Shown: one piece after another, positions 21,400 through 33,172 of the stretch | How positions within the stretch are numbered: position 1 is the first letter of the stretch | Layout: each line of letters opens with the position of its first letter | DNA from: Stictocephala bisonia | Taxonomy: Eukaryota > Arthropoda > Insecta > Hemiptera > Membracidae | NCBI GenBank assembly: GCA_035578905.1 | Contig: JAQJVL010000082.1 | Location: 2,330,650-2,394,649 of the forward strand | Direction: 5' to 3' | Length of the DNA stretch: 64,000 nt | The notes under the pieces: model-generated | Database searches by the model: none | What the model was told of the DNA's origin: nothing | Seen by the model: the letters and a program-made list of their open reading frames with translations, nothing else | Position numbers and translations under genes: made by a program

Positions 21400-22360
21400 G
21401 TTTTTTAAAGGCTATTTCTGATGTAAATTCAAAAAGAACTATTTTAGTGTATCTCTAACATACAAAACCAAAATTTTAAGTTACTCAATAGTAACAGAAC
21501 AAATTAAGTTTTGCATAATTCTTTATTAATTTATAAAAAACAGCTTTAAATCCACACTAAAAATATGAAATATTTACACCAGCGTAAACATTAACAGCTG
21601 TTATATGTATCAATAAAAATACTGTACTTTTAGAAAATCATTGGATCTTTTAGAGCCAGTGGGGTGTAGTCAAGGTATTGTTTTACATTTCTGACATTTT
21701 TCCACCATCCCTAGCCTTTGAGATTTAAAATAAGCTATCTTATCTTCTTCATAGCTTGAGAAATTGCATGGGAACCAATTTGCTTACGGAATTAAAGATA
21801 TAGATGAGGAAGATTCAAAGTACATTAGTCTAGCAAAATAGACCAAACAATTTTGTTACAGACTTAATTATGTTAAATAACCAAAAGGGTAGAAAATTAA
21901 CAAAAGGAAAATAAATAAATTAAGAACAGGTACAGAACTTTTAATGATATTGATAATGATAAGAGATAAATGTTAATGAATACAAATGTAGCTAAGGAAA
22001 AGCAAGATTGAAAATGGAATTGCAAAATTAAGTATTAGCTGTGAGAAGAGTGGTTTCAGTTATTTGGGAAAAATACGACTGTAAGGAAAAAATATTTGTG
22101 TCTTTAGGAAACCTCAGAACAGTGAAGGTAACTTAACACGCGTTTAGAAATTAGCCGTAACCGATAAATGTTGTATAAATAGTGTATAACTTGACACAAA
22201 TTTAATAGAAATGTTACATTAAATTCAAACTAAAATGTATGCATATAATTTTCATAGTTCTAAGTTTAAAAGATTTAGCAGGTAACTTTGGACTAACAAG
22301 TACCAAAGAGGAAATGTCAGTTAACTTTTTCTATTATTCATTCATTTCTTTTATTCAGAC
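21400..22360. other. Non-coding AT-rich stretch
   Basis: No ORF with recognisable motif and no clear element ends. Confidence 0.35.
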
Positions 22361-22364
22361 ACAG

Positions 22365-22515
22365 ACACCCAAGACTTCTACTGTAGTGTCCTTGCACCAA
22401 TGGCAACTATTGAGTGGATGGTGTCGTGGAGGTATTAAAGAAAACAGAACCAGCACCGTCCGTGATGTACAAGCTCCCCAACACTCATCCCCAAAAAGCT
22501 GGGTAACAGCAATAA
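22365..22515 (-). repeat. Partial copy of dispersed repeat family A (5' part)
   Basis: On the minus strand it reads from gttacccagctttttgggga through a variant of the cgtccactcaatagttgcca block to an actagaagtcttgggtgtc-like end. The 3' half is missing. Confidence 0.65.
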
Positions 22516-22937
22516 TGCATCATATGCATAGTATGGTAATAAAAACACAAAGCATATTTAATTTCATACAAAAGTTTTAATTTCACGTAATGATGCCAAG
22601 AAACAATTTTTAATATTTAGTGTATGATTGATAGTAAAAACAGTACGATGTCACAATACACAACTCATCAATCAATCAAATCTAAAACAGATTTTATCAA
22701 TTAAAATATATCACATTATAATATACATAAGCTCTTACACAAAACATGTCTTTACATAAAATAGAAACTAATTTTAAGGACTTTAAAAAATATCAGTTGC
22801 CCAATCATTTAGACCTGTATGATTTATATTTAAAATTGTTAAAAAATAAATAAATACTTTTACTACTCAAGCAAACATTTTCAATATCTTTGAGTGTTTA
22901 TATGAAAAATTTATGATTGTCTTTATCTTATTTACAG

Positions 22938-23023
22938 CCTGTAAAGAAGTTGATGGATTTAAGAAAATCAAATCATGGATAGAAGCCAAAAATAGTGTAA
23001 TATACCAGATAAACTATTGTTGA
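22938..23023 (+). CDS. Weak candidate 3' terminal exon
   Basis: An acceptor (tttatcttatttacag) ends at 22937. The frame from 22940 is open for 27 codons and ends with TGA at 23021. The peptide (CKEVDGFKKIKSWIEAKN then VIYQINYC) has a protein-like composition for so AT-rich a region. A polyadenylation word aataaa lies near 23162. I do not recognise it and cannot place upstream exons; chance is a real alternative. Confidence 0.25.
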
Positions 23024-23419
23024 TAGCTAGTATTTATGTTTTCCCTCTATTTCATACTGAATATTCACATCCCCAAACATTTCTGTTAATGAGTTATTGC
23101 AAAATATATTCTAATTAGAATTGTATACGTACGTTGTTTTATAAACATTAACATTTTTTACAATAAAAACCTGCCTTTCAAGAGTCCTTCTTGAACGCTT
23201 GATTGAACTATTCAAAATTCAATGTTGCTTCTTAACCAAGCAATGTTAGAAATACTAATTAACCATGTTTTAGATAACAATGATCAACTTATCTATTAAG
23301 TATAATTAACTAAACAAAGATTAGATCACCAGGACTTGTCTAGTATTTTGTTTATAGAAAACTGAAAGAATGTTATTTAGAATGGTTTTATGCAATGTGT
23401 TTTGTGTCACACATTTCAG

Positions 23420-23496
23420 AACATGGAACTTCGGTGCATCTCGCATCAGTTACGTCTTTTCAGTATTTTGGCTGTCGCTCGTTTACTCAAACACAG
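23420..23496 (+). CDS. Weak candidate internal exon
   Basis: An acceptor (gtgtcacacatttcag) ends at 23419 and a donor CAG|GTTTGT begins at 23497. The 77 nt between are richer in GC than the flanks and open in the frame reading MELRCISHQLRLFSILAVAR. Nothing recognised. It may be a non-coding exon, or no exon at all. Confidence 0.25.
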
Positions 23497-23499
23497 GTT

Positions 23500-25330
23500 T
23501 GTTATTTTGGTCATATTGTTATTTTGCTAGCTGTTTAATTTTTTTTTTTTCTCTTTATCATTACTAAACATGATTAATGGTGGAGCTTACACAATGTAAT
23601 ACTTGTGAAGTAGCGTTCATGTAGAGCTGACTGATGGTTGACAAATTAAAATACGGACCCTAAGGATATGTAAATATTACATGATTTAGAGTGTAGAAAC
23701 AACTTTAAAATGTGCTGTTTAGTACATCTGATAAATAGATTTAACAAAATAGTGTTTCATGCATTATTTGATAAGTTGAAAAAAACAACATAATATTTTC
23801 AAACTATTTGTATGCCTCAAACTTTCTTCAATGAATTTGCAAAAAATGTAAGATCAGTAATAAAAACTGACATGCTTGGCATTTGTTCTTGAAAAGATTA
23901 CAGTATTTAATTAAGAGTCAACTATACCAGTCGCCATATTGCATTTGATTTCCAAAAGGCTAATTTCAAATTGAAATAAAGATTTATTTATGAGCATACA
24001 ATTTTAAACTATACCTTTTGTAAAAAAAATAACAGAATTGTCCCAAGCTTCTTGAGAGCAGATTTAAATATAATCCCTTTTTTTAATACACAACTAAATT
24101 TTGCTCTAATTTAACATTTTTTTGTAAATAAATCATAAATCCTATGAATTCAGTCCTCATGGAGATCTTGTCAAACTTATTCTATAAAGCATGTCAAAAT
24201 TTGAAATTTTTATTTTTTTAAATGTACACGTTACAGGTCTGAAAAAGAAGTAATATTTTAATGCATAACATGGGCATCTACAACTGATAAACGAGCTGCC
24301 TGGTTGCCATGCGAGGAAGAGAGAGTTAAGAGCTACTGTTGTTCAGCTCATACAATGGTTTGGGAGACAACTGGTCTAATAAGTCAACAATGTCAAAAGA
24401 AGTTCCAAAAGGTTGAGGTCAGAGGATCGATGTATTGAACTATTCACTAGAGAAGATTGTTAAGGAAGCCATTTCAACTACTATAGGTTAAATGAACACC
24501 ATCACGCTGCCTGGTGTCTACCACATGACACAAAACACTTTGAATAAAACCAGTCTTGACTAAAATTAACTTTGCGTTCTAGAGGTGACTTTTTTATGAT
24601 CAAGAGGAGACAAACCCTAGAAGTGCATACTTATCTAAAAGAGCATGTCAAGCAGAATTGAATGCTGCAAAACAATAACACAAAAGGTTGATGTAGACAA
24701 AAGTGTACATTTTAATCCAACAATAAGACATTTTTTATACTTTTTATATTATTAATTAAATCCTTTCTTTTTTATAAAATACTAAAAAAACTAAAATCAC
24801 TACTGGCTTTTATTGTTTAGAACTAGTTTCTTGTTTCATTATAGGTACATCCTACTTTTATTTTATGTTTATACAAAAAATTTACACTGGCTTGGAACTG
24901 GGCTTTATTAACTACATCTCATGTTTAACACTTCAATGTACAATCAAAAATTAAAATAATACTATTATATTTAAGTGGTTAAAAAAATTAAATCTTAGAA
25001 CTCTAGATAAGAATTTACAGTAAAGATTAAGTATGCTTTCTCGATAACATCATAAAAATATTCAATTATTTCCCAAGGAAAGGCACTGATAAAATTTTAA
25101 ATTATAGTCAAGGTAATACGTGTCGGATAGACTTCTATGGTCACTTACATTACGTTTGTGTTGTGGAGATTGGGCTTCATCATTGGGATATGCAAAGCAT
25201 AAAGCCTTGTGCAAACCCATGCGGGAAGCAGTAGCAGTCACGGCTACGTTTACTTCTTACAATTTTATACATGTGGGAAAAAAGAAGTACATATTTTTAA
25301 TACTTTTAAAACTACAACATGTCGGGGTTG
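23500..25330. other. Non-coding stretch
   Basis: AT-rich. Slightly GC-richer patches lie at 24290-24430 and 25110-25260, but no ORF or repeat end in them can be supported from this window alone. Confidence 0.35.
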
Positions 25331-25332
25331 TC

Positions 25333-25718
25333 GGCCATGTTGTTTTTAATCCCATAAGAACAATGTTATTTTCTAACCAGGTATACAATCACGTGTATCC
25401 AAACTAAACAGTTATTTTTAAACAGATTTTTCCCAAACAAATTGCATTTGATCAAGAATGAAATTGAGCGTTGGAATTGCTTTTCGCATTCCTAATTAGT
25501 TTTATAGAACAAAATATAACAAATAGTTAATTTGATGTTTTTATTTTCACATATTTTTGAAAATAGGTGTATGTATTCAAAATATGAAAAGCAAACCCGA
25601 CGTTTGAATATGATATCGTTTAAACTGATACTTCGTACACAACTTTTGATCAATAAATAAAGAAAAAATATGGATTCGAAAATAATATTGTTCTTATGGG
25701 ATTAGAACCAACATGGCC
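25333..25718. repeat. Inverted-repeat element, ~41-bp arms
   Basis: 25333-25373 (ggccatgttg...aatcccataagaacaat...) is the near-perfect inverted complement of 25678-25718. The 304-bp interior is AT-rich and non-coding. Probably a small foldback or MITE; target duplication unclear. Confidence 0.7.
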
Positions 25719-25762
25719 AACAGTCTCTGCAGACTTTTAAGAAGAATTTACTTAACTGTAAC

Positions 25763-25768
25763 TTTATT
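25763..25768 (-). terminator. Candidate polyadenylation signal of the MADF-BESS gene
   Basis: AATAAA on the minus strand, about 264 bases past the TAG stop at 26032. Other such words occur by chance in AT-rich DNA. Confidence 0.35.
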
Positions 25769-26031
25769 TATATTAATTTAGAGTTTAAATATATTTCATG
25801 ATTTATTAATTTAAATGATTCAAGGTTATTTTTTGCATTAGATGTTTGATGATTGTACAAAATGGTTTGCGATTTTCTACCAATACAAAATAACTTATTA
25901 CAATGAACCTTAAAAAAACAACATTTTCAACTGTTTTCAGATTTTCAAACCTAAGGATTAATAACAGCATTGGTTAACTGTACCACAAGACTAAACTATA
26001 ATTATAGACAAAATGACAAGTAAATGTAATG

Positions 26032-26557
26032 CTATGATTGTTTGTATAACATTTGATGCAGGATCTGTGTCACATTAATTCTGGCTTGGAGCTTCCGTTC
26101 TTCACTAAACTTTTTGAAGTAGGGGAGCAGGGATAATAGAAACATTTTATCATCATCTTGCTCTAGTGGGACCGAGGATGAATCAAGATTGAAGTCTACA
26201 GAAGGAACAACTCTACAAGAAGGCAAGTCTGAAACCTGAACATTCTTATGGGAAACATTAGGTGTTGTAAGATCTGACCGAGATTGAAAATCTGAAAAAT
26301 TCCTGTGCAAATGTTGTGGAAGTGTATGATCTGGAATGCTCCTGCGGGGTTGTATGTTTGCGTTGTTGGAAGGTTCTGGAGAATTTTGCTCTGGAATGTA
26401 ATCTGCGTTGGAGTGTGAGCCGTACATCACTTTGCAGAACTGATTTACATGGCTGCTGCTGTAGCCCTCGTCCATTAATGTAAAAGAGTCTGAAGCCTTG
26501 TTTGGTTCAGCATCCATCTCTTCTTCATTATCCTCACTGCTACTTTTGTCAGAGGAA
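26032..26557 (-). CDS. MADF-BESS gene, exon 3 (linker and BESS)
   Basis: Begins after the acceptor TTTTCCTATTCCAG and encodes an acidic Ser-rich start (SSDKSSSEDNEEE), a low-complexity linker rich in Ser, Asn and Pro, and the BESS motif, ending YKQS and TAG at 26032-26034. BESS motifs of about 40 residues mediate protein-protein contacts in Drosophila proteins such as BEAF-32, Su(var)3-7 and Stonewall. Confidence 0.87.
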
Positions 26558-29500
26558 CTGGAATAGGAAAACTAAACATTAATTAGACCCTAGGCTACAT
26601 TTTTTGTTTAAAGGTTAATTTTTTAGAATGCTCAATGAGCTTGAAAAAAATTTCTAAGAGCACTTTTAGACTGTTATAAAAATATAAATTTAATCTAACC
26701 ATACAGAGGAAGTATATCCATTCATCAATGTGCAATTTGCCCAAAAAAGACGATAAAAACTATACAAAATTGTGGCTAATGCAATTACTGCTTATGTCGG
26801 AATTATTTTAAATGATTGTTTAAGATTTTATCAATGAAAAAGTTTACCATGAAAGTTCCTGCTTTATTTTATTTCAACTAATATCTTTATTTTAAATCAT
26901 CTCTCAATATTTATCCGTACTGTAAATAACTTGTCAGATGAAATTGTTTGCAATTTATTTCTTTTCAAGGTTATAATTTTATATTAACCCTTTCCCTGCC
27001 ACAGTCTGATTCATTGGACAGAGCTATACTCGCTCTATCCGATCTGTAAATCCGCTCGCATTTATTTTTTTAATGCACTTAAAAATTAGCGATCACTTCA
27101 AAACTAAATTAATCACTTCAGTATTAACAGGCTACACGGGAAAATTACTTTCGTTGTCAATGCGTTGGATTTTTTTCGTAGTCATATGAATTTCGTGTTT
27201 CAACAACAGTCAGATGTTGTCTGCTGGTGACGTCGTAAGGTTATATAACATTGTTTTAGACTGTTATTACATGTTTATTTACTTTATTTAGTTTCATTAG
27301 TTTCTTTTGTGAATACACACGTCAATAAGTATGAGTAAACGTGTTCGTGTACTATCCGCAGTAAGTGAAAATACCGTTTTACATCTTCTTGTAACAAGTG
27401 GAGTTACTGTTGAAGATGAACAACTAAGTGATAGTTTTCTTCAAGAAGTTGAATCTTCAGATAATCCTGGCGATTCTTCTGATGAAGACAATCTGTTTGG
27501 GAATGATACTGATGTGGAACCAGGCAACAATACATTACTGTCTGACAAAAGTATTGACGGTGATGACCCTAGGCCTAGTACTTCTGAGTGAAAAAAGGTG
27601 ATTTTGCGCTCTTCTACAAAAAACACCATAACTTTAACAAATTTAAAGGTAGGAATTTCAATTTTTTTATGCAAGTTAAATATTAGTCTAGAAACGGAAC
27701 ACCACAGTTTATAAGTAGCTGATATTTTTTTTTTAAATATGTTTAGTGAGATTTTGAAATTTTATAATTTTCTTGTTATATTTAATTAACTAAAAGTGAC
27801 CGGTTTGGTTGTATATTTGAAAAAAGTATTAATCTCAAATACAACTTGAGTTATGCTAGTCAAAGTAAAACTTTGCATTTCGACAGAAAATGGCCTTAGC
27901 GTTGTTGGGTAGTTTAGTAGAAAAATCATGGCGGCGAAAGGGTTAATACGGCCTAATATGTAATCAAAAGTTTTACTTGCTTGTATTTAATTAAATATAT
28001 ACAATAAAGTATAATGACAATAAATTAATTAAGCATTTAAAGTGGGGTAAGAAATTACCTCACACGACCACTTGTAGCACAGTGAGTTACGCAACCATGT
28101 AAAACTGTCCCATGTAAATGTAATGCGGTTTAAACCAGTTGTAGTTGCGGGCCTCACTAACTAACAAAATTACAGGCACAAATATTCCTATTAGATGGAA
28201 TATCCACTGTATGTGTATATAATCAAGGGTTGAAGTAAATAAAATAGCATATGATTTAATACTGTACAAAAAAATATTCTACCTAAACAGTAAGCATGGT
28301 CATCCAATACAACAATAATAAAGTGTTTCCAAAGTGGGGTATTTGTTTGATGTATTTACTAATCAATATGACAAATTATATGAACAGTAATGAAAAGCCC
28401 TTTTAAGAAAGAAAATGAGGAATGTTTTAACATATTTGATGGAAAAGTGCTACCTATACTTAAGAAAGTATATAAAATTAGTATCTGTTCATTTGTCATT
28501 GGGCTATTAATTAATGACACTCTTTAAGAAGTAACAAAGAGTAAATTTGTTTATCTATATTCGTTTGAAATCAATATTCACCCATATCTTGCTGATCAGT
28601 ATCTTAATAACAAATAAATAAAAAGTGTATTATAAGTACTGAAAATAAGTATAGTAAAAAAGTAATAGATAATTTATTCATTTATTATCACGGTGATTTT
28701 ATCATTACAAATTAGATTCTGGTGACTTCCGACTTGGTTTCTATCAGCACAAATCTATGCTCAACAAATCATACGTTAAATTGTTTCAAAACAAGAAAAA
28801 AATAGCTCCACAGATAATCTTTAAAAATGTGTTCATTTACTGGTTTAAATTTTGACAAATTCTCGTATAAATGCTTAGTATTAGTTGCATTGATGTCCCC
28901 AAATTGTTTTTTTTTTTTTCCATATAATTTTAATATTAAAATAGTTAATTATAAAAACGTTTGTCACAAACTTTAAAATAAAAAAATTTAAATACTCTAA
29001 ACAATCAATGTTCTCCGTTAGAATACTTAGAAAATGACATTTTGAAAAATACATTAATAAATCAGTCTATACGTTTTAAAATGGTCTTATAGTGAGCATA
29101 TTTATGATGGCCGTCAACCCCAACCTATATTAATGAATACCACATTGTAACAACTTGTTAAGCAAAAATGTTATTCTTACCATTTGCTTGGAAGTTTCTT
29201 TCGAGGCCTAAGAAAATTCATAAGATCTGAATACATATATCTTTTTTTCTTAGGTTGTGCCAAACCTTGTTCAACTTTTCTCTCATACTTAACTTCTTTT
29301 ACATAGTTATCTCTCATATTCTTCCATCTCTTCTGTATATCTCTGACTAAAAGAAAGTACAATTTGTAGTAAATTTATCAATTCGGGAGGAGGGAAATTT
29401 TCTACCTAACACATATGTAATAATGCTTGTACTAAAAAAAATACACCCAATGAAAAAAAATCTACTAAATATTGACATATAGTTATGAAATAATAATGCA

Positions 29501-32500
29501 AAATTTTACTCTCTGACTTCCAAGTTAAATTATTTCTATAGCCTAGTTAATAATAATGTAACCACGCAATTAATTTCAAACATCATTACTATCGTATGGC
29601 TCTCATAGGCCAAACTAATAAAAAAATTTAAAAACTAGACAAATAAAAATTTCGAAATAAAATCTACAATACAAAGTACTGTACTTGTGACGTAGTGTTT
29701 AATACTTATCTCCCATAACAGAGCTAAATTCAGTTTTATTAACCATTCAACACCTGCTTTTCCAACTGAATGAAGACCAGCTAATCTCCCCTGAAAGAAT
29801 GCAATGATTAACTATGTGATCCATAGTTTGAACTTTGACTCCACAATCACATGACTGATCATTTTCCATTTTCAATTAGTTGCATCTTCTCACCCCTTTG
29901 TGAAAACAATTAAACATAGTCCATTCCTTACAAGGAAGGTTCATTCCACCAATGACAGTCTAAGGGTCCGATACCAGAAACTTTTTTTTACCGTCAAAAA
30001 TATCCCAAGTTAATGCCCAGTTGGTTTTTCCAAACAAATTTGTTTGAGAATGCCTGGGAAGCTAGTCTAGACTAATAAATCTAGATTTAATTTGCCCTGC
30101 ACATTGTGAGATATTTTGCAAAATGGGAGGATTCAGAGTAGATCTCTGAGAAGTGCATCTTTGCGTCTTATATCCAGTGCAGCTATGTTACACAGCACTG
30201 GAAGCCATGGTAGAGGGGTTGCAATGAGGGAGCCGCTGATAGCCCTCATCGTCCTATTTAGTTGTATAGCATGTGTACTTGGGTATTATGTTGTTTGTGT
30301 CCACAGCAACCCTTAAGTTGTACTTTTCCCTAGTTGAATTGTCACTCCTGTGATCTTCCAGCTATGTCAGCTGCCGACCATTAAAGCACCATGATTTGAT
30401 ATGTAACAGTACATTATATATAATATATTATTTAAAATTGATTCTAATAGTTTACTCATATACAGGATGAGGCAGAACACCTGTGCAGTGCGTATAGTAG
30501 GTAAACGGTTTGGTCTACAGTTATAAGACAAAATGCTTTCCCTAACATGGCGAGTCTATTGAAAATATTTTCATCAAAATCTATGTAGCTGTTTAACATT
30601 TTTGATTTATAGAAATTTAGAATTTTTCAAAATTTGGATTTGGCAACCAACATCAAAATACGCATGTGACCTATCAGAGTGAAGCTGATTTTTTTATGAT
30701 TTCGAATTTGAAATTGGGATAACATAACTCAAATGGTAAGAAAGTTAGAGGGTATTCCATAAATATCAAAATATCCTACAAAAACATCCGCCATTTTGAA
30801 AAAAATTAAGATAATTGAATTTTGTTCACACCAATGAGTTTCTTTCTACAAGACCTTTAAAATGATGTATTACTTGTCCTATGTTTACATTTAAAAATTT
30901 CGAGATTCGAACCCACAAAATTTAGTTTTGGAGGATGCTGTACATAGATTTTGATGAAAATATTTTTAATGTACTCACCATGTACTGTTTATTGGGAGAG
31001 CATTTTGTTTTATGACTCTAGACCAAATCGTTTACCCGCTATACGTACTACACGAGTGGTCTGTCTCACCCTGTATAATCAAGTTTCTTAAAAATAATTG
31101 TATAAACATTCTTTACACCTCATGAATTTCTAACTAAAAAACATAATAAAGACACATTTAGTACCATAATTCAAGTTCTCAAAAAATGATAAAGCCATCC
31201 TCAATGTATTTATTGGTAAGATATATTACTCAAAAAGGATGTTTCTACACATTTAGTAAAACAATTATTACCTTAACTTAAAAACAGGTTGAAAAAAAGT
31301 TGATGAAATTAGTTGATGAAAAGCACGTCAAAATTACTTAATATACTTATTTTCATTTTCTTATCTTACTATTATATAAAAATCTAAAGGTGTCTGTCTG
31401 TGTATGTGTGACTTAATAACGCAAAAACTACTGAACCCATTAAGCTGAAATTTTGCATGCACATTCTTACGGTCTCTGGTTAACACATAGGCCTATCTTT
31501 ATTTTGAAACTCCATCAGGGCACCGCTACAGGGGCTCTAAGAAGTATCAATGCAAGCCCAATGGCGATACCAATTTGACAATGGTTTATAATAGTTACAT
31601 TAATCAGATGTTGAAACAAACAAATAACTTACATAGTTCTGAAGTAAATACCGTACCAAACGTAAACAATGCACTTTTGAGCTCATGTGTTTCAACCAGA
31701 AGGAACCTGCACATTTTCACAAAGGGAAAAAAAGCAGTAAATATTGTTTATAAGTCTGTATTACAAAACCTTTTCTTTTACAAACATGATCAAATTAAAA
31801 ATCAATAAGCACAATAAAAATCAACATAAACCCCGTACGAAGTACGGGTACTCTGTTAGTTTATAATTAATTTATTATCCGTCTTGTTCAATGATCTAAC
31901 AATTAATTGTGTTTTGCCTTATCAATTGTGTATTGTCTAATTTATTGACCTATGAATTAACTTTAGATTAATAGGTTCAAAGCATGTATCTAATCTTATG
32001 TTGAAACATAAATTTAATGTAACACCTCCCTCCTCTCCTTCTTTTTCCCCATCCCTCTTTTCCTTCTTTCCCTCCCTCCCTCCCCATGCATGTTTCTTTC
32101 TTTTGTTAATTTTCCTTCCTACCAGAAAATGAATCAAATATCATACCTTGGTAGTGCTGGTGGTAACCAAGTGGTCTAAGGTGTCAGGACTTAGAGCCGA
32201 GTTATGGATAGAGCAGGTTTGAATCCTGGCCTGAACTGGAAGTATTTAATCATAAATGTTCACCCTGTATTATGCAGACTCTCCCACTTACTCTGACAAT
32301 AAATTCCCGTACAGATCAATAATCTATGGGGAATGGGTAGAGTAAGGTTAAAAAGGAGAAAAAAAGTCTGTGATAATTTCGTAATCCTTACAAATCCTCC
32401 ATTGTCTATTACATTGTTTTATATTACCGTTAATAAATAATAATCTTGTGTGAAACTATTTCTGAATCACTAAACTATATTTTGGTTTATTTTTAAAAAG

Positions 32501-33139
32501 ATATTGTTTTGTAAATTTACAATACAAAATGTACACTCAATTTTTTTTGTTTTACTCAATTTGTAAAGATTAGTTATCAGTATACTGGAATTGAAATGGT
32601 AAAACATTAAAATATTTCTAATAAGTTACGTCAAGAGGTAAATGCCCAAACCACGTAACATGTAATGTTCCAACATGAACCAGAGCCACAGACTTGTTGG
32701 GACAAGAGAGGAATACAAAAAGGCTCTAGATAGCTTCCACCCTCCCCCTGCACCATTTGTCTCCAATCCAATTTAGTCAAGTTATTTACTACATATTGAA
32801 TTCTATATTTCATGATATGAGAATATGAGGTTGCACTTTGTTTTCGTTTAAAAAAAATTAAGAACTAAAAGTTTTATGACATTTAACACACTACCAATAC
32901 TGAAAAAATTAACAATTAAAGCAGTAGCTATTTATTGCATAAACAATACTTAACATGAAAAATACAAATATCTCAGACACCAGATTTAATAAACAAGGCA
33001 GCTGAGCATTGACACTTACTTAATGGGTTAGGTGAATAAAAACGAGTTTTAACTTATTAGAATATTCTACTTAGTGTTAGCATTTTCTCAAAACCGAGTG
33101 AATAAACAAATGCTAGAGCCATCTAGAATATTCTATCCG

Positions 33140-33172
<33 letters not shown>

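Larger units (their letters stand above)
26988..27942. mobile_element. piggyBac-derived mini-element in intron 2
   Basis: TTAA flanks both sides (26984-26987 and 27943-27946). The ends are inverted: ccctttccctgcca on the left and, on the minus strand, ccctttcgccgccat on the right. TTAA targets and CCCTTT-type ends are the piggyBac signature. At 955 bp it is far shorter than an autonomous element and keeps only a promoter and a short N-terminal ORF. It lies inside intron 2 of the MADF-BESS gene in transcriptionally opposite orientation. Confidence 0.88.
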
